Below are positions 1 through 6,350 of a DNA stretch of 8,781 nucleotides, piece by piece. Below the pieces are notes generated by a model that was not told where the DNA came from, made no database searches, and worked only from the letters and a program-made list of their open reading frames with translations. Origin of the DNA: an uncultured Planctomycetaceae bacterium (lineage in GTDB: Bacteria; Planctomycetota; Planctomycetia; Planctomycetales; Planctomycetaceae); the NCBI GenBank assembly GCA_937952455.1, contig CALFYU010000460.1:1-8781 (forward strand). Direction: 5' to 3'. Numbering within the stretch: the stretch's first letter is position 1; every line of letters begins with the position of its first letter. The translations under genes and the position numbers were made by a program.

Positions 1-948
1 CCCGCTCAAAATCCGGACGGCCGTCTGGGCGAAAAGTACCGCATCGCGTTTCAGGCCGCGGCAGACGAATTTGAGCGGGAGATCGTTCGTAATCCACAGA
101 ATGCGGCAGCGCATGCCGGTGCCGCGGAGATGTATGCCACATTATGGTGTTTTGGTTATTCGCCGCGAAATGACACCGTCCCGAAAGCTCGCAGGCTTGC
201 CGAACGGGCCGTTGCGCTCGATGAGGCGAGTGCGGCCGCGCGCACGGCACTCGGCGTTGTTGGACTTTGTGATTGGGATTGGAAAGGTGCCGAATCGGAG
301 TTCTCGCGCGCGATCGAACTCGATCCCCAAAATGCCAAGGCGCACCATTGGAATGCGTTGTTTCTGGCAGCCATGGGCCGCCACGAGCAAGCTTTTACCG
401 AAACCAATCTGGCCTGCAAAGCGGATCCGGATTCGCTCGGGTTCCAGACCGGCAAGGGTGCGGTCCTCTACTTCGGACGCGATTTCAATGCGATGCGCAC
501 ACACATGACGGCGATCAGCCGGCGCGATCCCGCTTTTCCCTGGGCATATGACTGGTTGGGCATGGCATACGTGCAATTGGAGAACTTCCCCAAGGCGATC
601 GAGGTCTATCAAAAGGCCGTACAGCTCTCCGATAACACAGCCGAAGTATTGGCCGGCCTGGGACATGCATACGGGCAATCCGGCGAGCGAACGGCAGCCC
701 AAGCGATTTTAGAGCGGTTGGAAAGACACGCGCGGAGTGAACATGTGCCGCCGGTGCAGCGGGCCTACGTCTGCATCGGGTTGGGCCGCATCGACCGTGC
801 GTTTGAGCTTCTCGAGGAAGGCTTCGAGGAACGGGCCTGGGAGTTGGTGTTTCTCCGTGAAGAGCCATGGTTTGATCCGATCCGAAACGATGAGCGATTT
901 TCACGGATCGTGCAGCGCATGAAGCTTCCAGAAGCAGCGGAGAAGTAG
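1..948 (+). CDS. Tetratricopeptide-repeat protein, C-terminal part (5' end outside window)
   Basis: The frame is open from base 1 with no stop until the TAG at 946-948, so the 315 visible residues are the C-terminal part of a longer protein. An internal ATG at 130 is not a likely start, because TPR-like helices continue upstream of it. TPR-type helix pairs with 34-residue spacing are visible at about residues 76-109 (ending AIELDPQ), 110-143, a weak one at 144-177, 178-211 (WAYDWLGMAYVQL then KAIEVYQKAVQLS) and 212-245. The tail, with RAWELVFLREEPWFDPIR at about 278-295 followed by DERF, resembles the end of TPR regions attached to bacterial Ser/Thr kinases or to winged-helix/adenylate-cyclase regulators. 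TPRs mediate protein-protein contacts. The N-terminal effector domain is unseen, so the overall function stays open. No transmembrane segment is visible. It is unlikely to share a job with the carrier protein downstream, which starts 167 bp later. Confidence 0.85.
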   Translation, partial: PAQNPDGRLGEKYRIAFQAAADEFEREIVRNPQNAAAHAGAAEMYATLWCFGYSPRNDTVPKARRLAERAVALDEASAAARTALGVVGLCDWDWKGAESEFSRAIELDPQNAKAHHWNALFLAAMGRHEQAFTETNLACKADPDSLGFQTGKGAVLYFGRDFNAMRTHMTAISRRDPAFPWAYDWLGMAYVQLENFPKAIEVYQKAVQLSDNTAEVLAGLGHAYGQSGERTAAQAILERLERHARSEHVPPVQRAYVCIGLGRIDRAFELLEEGFEERAWELVFLREEPWFDPIRNDERFSRIVQRMKLPEAAEK

Positions 949-1038
949 GCAAGACCGTCGGGGCTATTTTTGTGGTGTGCACCGACAATCTTTGTTACCT
1001 TGTGTGCACATTTCACTCACCAAGTCGCCCGCTGCACG

Positions 1039-1054
1039 ATGGAACGGTTTCCAT
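1039..1054. repeat. Perfect 6-bp inverted repeat upstream of the carrier-protein gene
   Basis: ATGGAA at 1039-1044 and TTCCAT at 1049-1054 are exact reverse complements around a 4-base CGGT loop, 62 bp before the carrier-protein ATG. It could be a short operator or a small hairpin in the leader. No U-tract follows, so it is not an obvious terminator for the TPR gene. The rest of the 949-1115 gap shows no convincing -35/-10 pair. Confidence 0.35.
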
Positions 1055-1103
1055 TCAGGTCCTGACGTCGTCATTGGGCGTCGGGTCTAGCCCCACGGTT
1101 TGC

Positions 1104-1107
1104 GAGG
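1104..1107 (+). promoter_or_regulatory. Ribosome binding site of the carrier-protein gene
   Basis: GAGG lies 8 bases before the ATG at 1116. The in-frame GTG at 972 would add 48 low-complexity residues with no family resemblance, so this site settles the start at 1116. Confidence 0.6.
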
Positions 1108-1115
1108 TCCACAAG

Positions 1116-1397
1116 ATGAACGATGGCCCGGATTTCACTCAGGAAGTTGGTCCGCGATCAAGCAGATCGCCTGCCGAGATTCAGAACTGGCTGGTCGGGA
1201 AAATGGCCGAGGAATTGCAGATCGACCCAAGCCAGATCGACATCGAGGCACCAATCCTGGCTCAGGGCATCGATTCGATGCATGTGGTCGCCATTATTGC
1301 TCAACTTGAGGACTGGCTGGGAATTCGATTCTCAAGCAACCCCTTGGAAGATTTTCCGTCGATTGAAGCTTTGTCTCGGTCATTGGGAAACGATTGA
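1116..1397 (+). CDS. Stand-alone acyl/peptidyl carrier protein (phosphopantetheine-binding)
   Basis: This 93-residue protein has the size and layout of a free-standing carrier protein. Helix 1 covers about residues 19-34 (PAEIQNWLVGKMAEEL). The phosphopantetheine attachment motif GIDSMHVV puts the acceptor serine at S54, and helix II/III sequence follows (LEDWLGIRF, then PSIEALSRSL). The family carries thioester-bound acyl or aminoacyl groups on a 4'-phosphopantetheine arm in the cytoplasm. The start at 1116 is supported by a GAGG ribosome binding site. The gene stands directly upstream of the MBOAT-SGNH fusion on the same strand, 170 bp apart. No fatty-acid synthesis gene (fabD/G/F type) is adjacent, which argues against the housekeeping AcpP. 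The I-D-S-M motif and the pairing with an MBOAT recall DltC or secondary-metabolism carriers. What it carries, and which enzyme loads it, cannot be read from this window. Confidence 0.88.
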   Translation: MNDGPDFTQEVGPRSSRSPAEIQNWLVGKMAEELQIDPSQIDIEAPILAQGIDSMHVVAIIAQLEDWLGIRFSSNPLEDFPSIEALSRSLGND

Positions 1398-1403
1398 GAC
1401 AGT

Positions 1404-1427
1404 AGCACTCTGAATGAGAAGAGTGTT
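1404..1427 (+). terminator. Stem-loop just after the carrier-protein gene (weak terminator or processing hairpin)
   Basis: CACTCT at 1406-1411 pairs exactly with AGAGTG at 1420-1425 around an 8-base loop. One G-U and one A-U pair extend the stem to 8 bp. It begins 6 bases after the carrier stop codon. Only a poor U-rich stretch follows (TTCATATTC), so full termination is doubtful. It could instead lower read-through into, or process the transcript before, the MBOAT gene. Confidence 0.4.
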
Positions 1428-1567
1428 CATATTCGGTGCTTCGAAATGCGATTGAACTCGACAGCCCGTTCGAACGTCATGGTTGCGGTTGTTGCCGACC
1501 TGGCATGACACGCCCCTACTGAAACGACCGTTCGTCACCCATACGTATACCGCTTCGGAGAGGCGAC

Positions 1568-4084
1568 ATGCCCGAACTCGAACAACCAACCGACGTATCG
1601 CAGCCGGCCGTTGGAGACAGCGACGAAACGTCGGGCGGGGCACCCGCAAAGTTTCTATTGTTGATGGTGGAACTGCTGCTCATCGCCGGAATTGTCTATG
1701 TGTTCGAAATCGAAGGACGGCGGCTTTTGTTTCCCGTGCTGTGCGTGATGATCGGCGGATTTGCCGTAAACACGTGGCTGCCCACAGCATTTCGCATGGG
1801 ATTCTTCGCATGTCTGTCCGTAGCATCTGTCTTCATAGTCCTCGGGCTGGCGAACGGCCTCTACGTACTCGTGGCGGGTGGAGCTTTAATTGGGATTTGT
1901 TTTTTGCCCGTTGGCCTTTGGTTGCGTATATCGATTCTTGTCGCCGCCGGCATCGTGCTCGTGGTGCTGAGGAGTCAATGGCCGCTCCCGGTGTGGCCCG
2001 TCTTGGGATCAATGTTCATGTTCCGGCTGATGGTCTATGTCTACTCAACTCGCAAAGGCGGAACCAATCCGCCGCTCACCACAACGCTTTCCTATTTTTT
2101 CATGGCGCCCAATGTCTGTTTTCCTCTGTTTCCCGTGGTGGATTTTAGTACGTATCGAGACTCCTGGTATAACGGCAACCCATGGGAGATCTACCAAAAG
2201 GGGATCGTTTGCATCGTGCGAGGGCTTACGCATCTGCTGCTTTATCGCTACATCAAGTTCCATCTCGTCCCCGAACCCTATGAATTGTACGACGTGCCGC
2301 ACATCGCGCTTTTCATGGCGACAAATTATGCGCTGTATTTACACGTTTCCGGTCAATTCCATTTGATTGCCGGATTGTTGCACCTATTTGGATTCGACTT
2401 GCCGCGTACGCACGATCGGTATTTTCTGGCATCGAGCTTCACTGACATCTGGCGGCGGATCAATATCTATTGGAAAGATTTCATGCTCAAAATGTTTTTC
2501 TTTCCCACTTTCTATTCACTCCGCGGCCGCGGTTGGAAGTTGGGAGCGGCGACGGTTGCGGGAGTGCTGGTCGTCTTTGTGAGCACATGGCTATTGCACT
2601 CATGGCAGATGTATTGGCTGCTGGGACGTTTTCCCGTGACCGTTAGTGATGCTTCCTTGTGGATCGGCGTGGGGCTGTGCGTCGCTATCAATGCGCTGCT
2701 CGAAATGCGTCGGAGCCGCAGACATGACCCTTCAGCGTGGTATGCCGCGTTCGGCCTCTCCGCGCGAATCGTGGGCATGTTTGCAGCCGTGAGTTTATTC
2801 TGGGCGTGTTGGACGAACCCGGAATTCTTGACACTGCTTGCGGGGGTCTTGCGGCGTCCGGGGACAGCTCAAGGACTCGCCTATGTCATGCTGGGATTGC
2901 TTTTCGTTGTTGTTACTGGTGCGGTGATTATTCGGCTGAAAGGGACCCTCGCGTTGCGGAGACCGATGCGGCCGGCGCTTTCATTCTGGGACTCAGGCAA
3001 ACTGCATGCCGTCGGCCTAGCGGCGTTCTTGGTGATTGGTTCCCCTTGGTTTGCTAACGTGCTCAGCTCTGACATGGCGGGTGCGATCGCTGAATTCCGC
3101 CACGAGGACGCTCAAGCAGCAGAGTTGGAACAGTTGGCGGGGTATTACGAGGATTTGAATTCGACGGCCATCCAGGCCGGACCGATGCTTGCCTCGTGGT
3201 CACCGACCGATGAAATCCAACGCGCACAGGCGGCCGGCTTCGACAAGGTTGCGCGGCCGGCCGACGCTGCTCAAGAATTGGAATTAATACCGGGAGCACG
3301 GGTAGAACTCAACGGAAAAACGACGTCGATCAACAAGTTTGGGATGCGTGATCGCGATACCCTCGCCCTGAATAAGCCAGCGGGGACGACGCGAATTGCC
3401 ATCGTCGGATCCAGTGTCGTGATGGGGTACGGCGTGGCCGACGACGAATGTTTCGTGCGTGTTTTGGAGAATCGGCTCAACGCGCAGGGTTCCAACAGCG
3501 AGCATTACGAACTGCTAAATTTTGGAGTCGGCAAACAATGGTCGAGCCATCGAATGGTACGAATTCAACGCAAGGTTTTGGGATTTCAGCCGGATGCGTT
3601 ATTTTACTTTGCGCACCAGGACGAGTTTCGCGAGTTTGGCAACCACGTGGCAAGGATGGTTGCCACGGATGAGCTGATTCGTTCACGGCCGATCGAGCAC
3701 ATCTTGGAGCAGGCACAGATTACGTCGACGACGCCGCCGGGGGTCATTCAGAACAAGTTGAGCCGGGACCGCGATGCGCTATTGGCGGCCGTTTATCGCA
3801 CGATTGTCGAGGACTGCCGGGCGCGGGGAATTTTGCCCGTGTGGATCTATTTGCCGATTGGAGCGGACCCGGGGAATTTGTATGATCAACTGAGTCCAAT
3901 CGCGCGCGAGGCAGGATTTGTGGTGTGTGAGGTGAAGGATTGGGCAAAGGGCCATCGCTTCAGCGAATTAGTCATACCCGGACAGCCCCATCACCCGCAC
4001 GCCGGCGGACACGTCTTGATTGCCGATGCGCTCGTTAAGCTGCTCAAGGAACATCCAGAGGCATTGCCGTCAGCGAAACCGTGA
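1568..4084 (+). CDS. MBOAT acyltransferase fused to an SGNH-hydrolase-like domain
   Basis: The protein has 838 residues. After an acidic, probably cytoplasmic N-terminus (1-27), hydrophobic segments run to about residue 460, and a last one lies at about 481-499. The middle carries MBOAT features: SGQFHLIAGLLHLFGF at 261-276, then FTDIWRRINIYWKDF at 291-305, matching the family's S-F-x-x-F-W-R-R-W pattern, and WLLHSW with the expected catalytic histidine H344. A linker (about 500-590) leads to NKFGMRDRD and an SGNH-like domain: block I GSSVVMGYG (nucleophile S616), block II NFGVG (651-655), a divergent block III AHQD (682-685) and a C-terminal HHPHAGGH with H809. MBOATs move acyl groups onto lipids, sugars or polymers at the membrane, and SGNH partners (AlgJ/AlgX, PatB, DltD) complete the transfer outside. 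GGAGAGG at 1557-1563 fixes the start. The adjacent carrier-protein gene suggests a carrier-bound donor. The acceptor is unknown. Confidence 0.85.
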   Translation: MPELEQPTDVSQPAVGDSDETSGGAPAKFLLLMVELLLIAGIVYVFEIEGRRLLFPVLCVMIGGFAVNTWLPTAFRMGFFACLSVASVFIVLGLANGLYVLVAGGALIGICFLPVGLWLRISILVAAGIVLVVLRSQWPLPVWPVLGSMFMFRLMVYVYSTRKGGTNPPLTTTLSYFFMAPNVCFPLFPVVDFSTYRDSWYNGNPWEIYQKGIVCIVRGLTHLLLYRYIKFHLVPEPYELYDVPHIALFMATNYALYLHVSGQFHLIAGLLHLFGFDLPRTHDRYFLASSFTDIWRRINIYWKDFMLKMFFFPTFYSLRGRGWKLGAATVAGVLVVFVSTWLLHSWQMYWLLGRFPVTVSDASLWIGVGLCVAINALLEMRRSRRHDPSAWYAAFGLSARIVGMFAAVSLFWACWTNPEFLTLLAGVLRRPGTAQGLAYVMLGLLFVVVTGAVIIRLKGTLALRRPMRPALSFWDSGKLHAVGLAAFLVIGSPWFANVLSSDMAGAIAEFRHEDAQAAELEQLAGYYEDLNSTAIQAGPMLASWSPTDEIQRAQAAGFDKVARPADAAQELELIPGARVELNGKTTSINKFGMRDRDTLALNKPAGTTRIAIVGSSVVMGYGVADDECFVRVLENRLNAQGSNSEHYELLNFGVGKQWSSHRMVRIQRKVLGFQPDALFYFAHQDEFREFGNHVARMVATDELIRSRPIEHILEQAQITSTTPPGVIQNKLSRDRDALLAAVYRTIVEDCRARGILPVWIYLPIGADPGNLYDQLSPIAREAGFVVCEVKDWAKGHRFSELVIPGQPHHPHAGGHVLIADALVKLLKEHPEALPSAKP

Positions 4085-4109
4085 AGTGCCGCGCATGCGA
4101 GCCCGAGCT

Positions 4110-4688
4110 TCAGATTTCGACATTCGGACGTTTGCGCAGGTCCTTAGGAGTATACTTTTGGGCCAACTGCTTGTCTCCCAGCCGTTTGATCGCCTCTTTG
4201 CTCACGCTCGTGCCCTTCAAGTTCAATTCATGAATCACGTAAAAATTGTTGATGCCGTCCAATCCAGCATCGGTGATTTGTGAATTGCTGAGATTGAGAA
4301 AGATCACCTTTTGCAGGACGTCTGCCTTATCAAGCTGCGTCAATTGTTCATCCGTGAGTGAAGTATCGGCAAGGTTCAGTTCGAAAATCGGCTTCTTCTT
4401 GACCACTTCAGCCATAGCGTTAAGCAGCGCATCGTCAATTTCAGCGCCGCTCAGGTCGATAAACCATCCTACGCCGGCCAGATCGTCCATCGACCGCTTT
4501 TCAAAGACTGCGGAACCACCGTACGTGGCAACCAATTCCGCGAATTGGTCTCGCTTGTCCAGCATCTGCTGGTGTTCCGATTTCCCTTCGAATAATCCGC
4601 AGCCCGAAAATAGCAACGTTCCGACCGCGACAACCAGCAGTTTTGCCCAATCGGTGTAAGACCCACGAGCAGCAACAACAATGGGCAT
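4110..4688 (-). CDS. Small leucine-rich-repeat lipoprotein
   Basis: This is a 192-residue predicted lipoprotein. A hydrophobic stretch at residues 17-27 (LLVVAVGTLLF) ends in L-F-S-G-C, giving a lipidated C30. Phe at -3 is less usual but allowed by the loose lipobox. After a charged segment (about 31-70), four leucine-rich repeats follow at 24-27 residue spacing: 76-92 (FIDLSGAEIDDALLNAM), 103-119 (ELNLADTSLTDEQLTQL), 130-146 (FLNLSNSQITDAGLDGI) and 154-170 (ELNLKGTSVSKEAIKRL). The L-x-L-x-x-T-x-I-T-D-x-G-L pattern is the LRR type common in planctomycetes. A basic tail (171-192) ends the protein. GAAGGGAA (about 4695-4702 on this strand) precedes the ATG by 6 bases. It most likely acts as an envelope-anchored binding scaffold; no catalytic motif is seen. 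The gene converges on the MBOAT gene with only 25 bp between stops. It is separated from DUF1559 by a terminator, so it probably has its own promoter, though none is obvious. Confidence 0.8.
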   Translation of the reverse strand: MPIVVAARGSYTDWAKLLVVAVGTLLFSGCGLFEGKSEHQQMLDKRDQFAELVATYGGSAVFEKRSMDDLAGVGWFIDLSGAEIDDALLNAMAEVVKKKPIFELNLADTSLTDEQLTQLDKADVLQKVIFLNLSNSQITDAGLDGINNFYVIHELNLKGTSVSKEAIKRLGDKQLAQKYTPKDLRKRPNVEI

Positions 4689-4780
4689 CTACAGTTCCCT
4701 TCATCTCAAATGCGTTCTTCCGGTTTCCGGCCTCCACTGACAAGCGCGCGTCCGTATTGACGAAAACCGCATGTCGTGCA

Positions 4781-4823
4781 GATTCTGATACTGCAGTGAA
4801 TGGCGGCTTACGCGATCAGAATC
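4781..4823. repeat. Perfect 9-bp inverted repeat upstream of the LRR lipoprotein gene
   Basis: GATTCTGAT at 4781-4789 and ATCAGAATC at 4815-4823 are exact reverse complements with a 25-base spacer that contains the palindrome CTGCAG. The pair lies between the DUF1559 terminator and the lipoprotein ATG, 93-135 bp upstream of that ATG. It may be an operator pair or a long-loop hairpin in the lipoprotein leader. The rest of the 220-bp gap shows no clear -35/-10 boxes. Confidence 0.45.
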
Positions 4824-4837
4824 GAAGCCACTCCGGC

Positions 4838-4878
4838 AAAAATCCCCCCCCGTGGCGTTGTCGGCTTTGGGGAGGATT
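4838..4878 (-). terminator. Intrinsic terminator of the DUF1559 gene
   Basis: Read on the minus strand, AATCCTCCCC (4878-4869) pairs over 10 bases with GGGGGGGATT (4850-4841), with one U-G wobble. The stem runs directly into five U residues (4842-4838). It begins 31 bp after the DUF1559 stop. The right arm includes a run of eight G (C on the plus strand, 4844-4851). The loop is about 18 bases and contains a GCC/GGC-rich stretch. This is the best terminator in the window. Confidence 0.7.
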
Positions 4879-4908
4879 CGCCAGTGGAGTTTTTGGGCAG
4901 CATCCGTG

Positions 4909-5853
4909 TTAGAATTCGCCAACCACTTCACCATCGTCCCTCGAACCAAGGATGTGGTAGATACCCTTGTCGTTTGAATCGTTGGGTGAATCGTTCCATT
5001 GAATAGTTTCGTTGATGAATCGTACCGAACCATCTCCCAGCAGGAAGAATGCTCCGCCAGTATGTTCGCTGCTAAAGGCAATTAACGGTTGGTCGTTTGC
5101 GAGCGAATCGGCAGGATCGCGGCTGTGTTTGCCCGTATTCATTTGATACTCAGTTTTTCCGGCAACGCACCAGACGTTCGTGATATTGTCTTCGGAATAC
5201 TCTTGGCCGGCCCAAATGCCCGCCCAGAAATCGTCCGACGAGCGCCGTTCGCCGACCATGATCGTATTCGTCAGGCCGTCAATGACGTCCCGAATTGCGA
5301 CTTTACCACCGCCGCTGGGGAAAATTCCGTCGCTGTCTCTATCGCCGTTGGAACCCATGTAGTTGGATTTGGCAAACGTCGTACCGACTGGCACCTGCAT
5401 CAATCCGGTTGGTTGATCCGGGAAGGGGCGATTGATATTGATTCCGTCGCCGACATTGTCAGACGGACATAGGAAAACGGCCAAGGGGGTCCGTAACGCA
5501 TTGAGGCCGTCCGGGTCATTGGCAGCGTCCTCAAACAGTCGCGAGTCGACGCCAAGGGTTTCGTAGACATTGACTTGTTCCAGATAGGGCAGGATCATGG
5601 CCGACCAACCCCACATCGATCTCCAGTTCGCCCCGGACCAGTAGCTGGCCATCGGGAACATTTTGTGTACGTCGTGGTAGTTGTGCAGTGCCAATCCAAT
5701 TTGCTTCATATTGTTGCGGCACTGAGTCCGACGTGCCGCCTCCCGCGCCTGTTGCACTGCTGGCAATAATAGCGCAATCAAAATCGCGATAATGGCGATG
5801 ACCACCAAAAGTTCAATCAGCGTGAACCCACGTCTGCGAAATGCTGTGCTCAT
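4909..5853 (-). CDS. DUF1559 / H-X9-DG prepilin-like protein
   Basis: The 314-residue protein begins with a type IV prepilin-like signal: basic residues R6-R8, cleavage expected between G9 and F10, Glu at +5 (E14), then a hydrophobic helix to about residue 32 (LLVVIAIIAILIALLLPAV). QQAREAARR and CRNNMKQIGLALHNYHD follow, the hallmark opening of the DUF1559 family. Other family marks are CPSD (129-132), NYMGSNGD (164-171), VIDGLTNTIMVGER (190-203) and the C-terminal H-X9-DG motif with H264 and D274-G275. The family is secreted or inner-membrane anchored like pseudopilins, and its function is unknown. The frame extends upstream to a TTG at 5964, but a GGAG ribosome binding site at 5861-5864 and the prepilin leader fix the ATG at 5853. 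It is transcribed away from the PQQ gene across a 506-bp divergent gap and ends at a strong terminator, so it is likely monocistronic. Confidence 0.93.
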   Translation of the reverse strand: MSTAFRRRGFTLIELLVVIAIIAILIALLLPAVQQAREAARRTQCRNNMKQIGLALHNYHDVHKMFPMASYWSGANWRSMWGWSAMILPYLEQVNVYETLGVDSRLFEDAANDPDGLNALRTPLAVFLCPSDNVGDGININRPFPDQPTGLMQVPVGTTFAKSNYMGSNGDRDSDGIFPSGGGKVAIRDVIDGLTNTIMVGERRSSDDFWAGIWAGQEYSEDNITNVWCVAGKTEYQMNTGKHSRDPADSLANDQPLIAFSSEHTGGAFFLLGDGSVRFINETIQWNDSPNDSNDKGIYHILGSRDDGEVVGEF

Positions 5854-5860
5854 TTCGGTT

Positions 5861-5864
5861 CTCC
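5861..5864 (-). promoter_or_regulatory. Ribosome binding site of the DUF1559 gene
   Basis: On the minus strand GGAG is followed by 7 bases and then the ATG at 5853. It rules out the longer reading from 5964, which would place 37 non-family residues before the prepilin leader and bury the processing site. Confidence 0.75.
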
Positions 5865-5890
5865 AAATCGTTATTGATAATACGGAGACA

Positions 5891-5908
5891 TGCACAAAGG
5901 GATGTGCA
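5891..5908. repeat. Perfect 6-bp inverted repeat in the DUF1559 leader
   Basis: TGCACA (5891-5896) and TGTGCA (5903-5908) are exact reverse complements with a 6-base AAGGGA centre, 38-55 bp upstream of the DUF1559 ATG. The spacing suits a dimeric-repressor operator or a short leader hairpin. Confidence 0.35.
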
Positions 5909-6056
5909 AGTTGCCGGATACGGCCGTGAAATGCGTACCCCCACGCGGAGTCAGTGCAGACCAACTTGCCACGTAGTCAACGCCGGATTATCGCAGAATC
6001 CCGGGGCACAGTCAAAGGATTTCAGCCCTCAACCGGACAAATCCGTCACGTAATTA

Positions 6057-6126
6057 GTGTCGCGACACCCTCTTACGCAAGTGTGCTGCTCGTATGAGGC
6101 GCGATCACCGGGCCGCGAGTCGCGAC
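6057..6126. promoter_or_regulatory. Paired GTCGCGAC palindromes, candidate operator
   Basis: GTGTCGCGACAC at 6057-6068 is a perfect 12-bp palindrome. Its 8-bp core GTCGCGAC recurs at 6119-6126, exactly 60 bp centre to centre. I found the full core nowhere else in the window; single TCGCGA sites occur near 5537 and 8753 without the flanks. The placement, in the divergent region and upstream of the candidate PQQ-gene promoter, fits a pair of sites for a dimeric regulator. The regulator is unknown. Confidence 0.4.
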
Positions 6127-6227
6127 AAGAAATGGAAGGCGGACACGCACCCACATCGTCGGTGCCCTTCGGAGGCAGCGTATAGATTTCCAATTGCGTA
6201 GGCATTTGGATCATCCGTGCTTGAGGA

Positions 6228-6255
6228 TTGGCGGCGGGCGATTCGAGACGATAAT
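6228..6255 (+). promoter_or_regulatory. Possible sigma-70-type promoter of the PQQ-cytochrome gene
   Basis: TTGGCG (6228-6233) and GATAAT (6250-6255) match the -35 and -10 consensus at 4/6 and 5/6 positions with a 16-base spacer. This would give a leader of roughly 95-100 bases before the ATG at 6360. The evidence is pattern match only, and planctomycete promoters are often poorly conserved. Confidence 0.25.
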
Positions 6256-6344
6256 CTGTGGGTTGGTAATTACATCTTAGGTGCCGATGACGGTGATTCG
6301 TTTAGGTGTGCTTGTCAGATCATCATCCCGAATTTGGAGAAAAT

Positions 6345-6350
6345 GGGGGA
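6345..6350 (+). promoter_or_regulatory. Ribosome binding site of the PQQ-cytochrome gene, with overlapping mini-frame
   Basis: GGGGGA lies 9 bases before the ATG at 6360, which opens directly onto a signal peptide, so this start is preferred over the in-frame GTG at 6306. A five-codon frame (ATG 6343-6345, encoding MGDKS) ends at TGA 6358-6360 and overlaps the main ATG as TGATG. It has its own weak GGAG at 6336-6339. Confidence 0.5.

Noticed and set aside
142..702. Long minus-strand open frame of 186 codons inside the TPR gene
   Set aside because: It is antisense to a clear TPR coding frame and has no recognisable domain; high-GC shadow frame.
972..984. Similar short words (GGTGTGCACCGAC near 975 and GGTCTGCACTGAC on the minus strand near 5961), both reading V-C-T-D
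   Set aside because: The match is short with mismatches, does not continue on either side and is probably chance.
972..1115. A 48-residue N-terminal extension of the carrier protein from a GTG at 972
   Set aside because: The extension has no family resemblance, and a GAGG ribosome binding site at proper distance supports the ATG at 1116.
1483..2148. Plus-strand open frame of 221 codons overlapping the start of the MBOAT gene
   Set aside because: The translation is Arg/His-rich without domain features and lies out of frame with the membrane segments of the MBOAT protein.
4844..4851. Run of eight C as a phase-variation tract
   Set aside because: It is one arm of the DUF1559 terminator, outside any coding frame or promoter spacer.
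5089..5472. 127-codon plus-strand frame inside the DUF1559 gene
   Set aside because: It is antisense shadow of a well-supported family member.
5890..5912. Possible sigma-54 promoter (TTGCAC...TTTGT on the minus strand) before DUF1559
   Set aside because: The essential GG at -24 and GC at -12 are not both present.
5854..5964. A 37-residue N-terminal extension of the DUF1559 protein from a TTG at 5964
   Set aside because: The prepilin leader must be near the N-terminus, and a strong GGAG site fixes the start at 5853.
6029..6214. 61-codon minus-strand frame in the divergent intergenic region
   Set aside because: There is no ribosome binding site before its ATG and no recognisable motif. It also spans the palindrome pair, so a regulatory reading is preferred.
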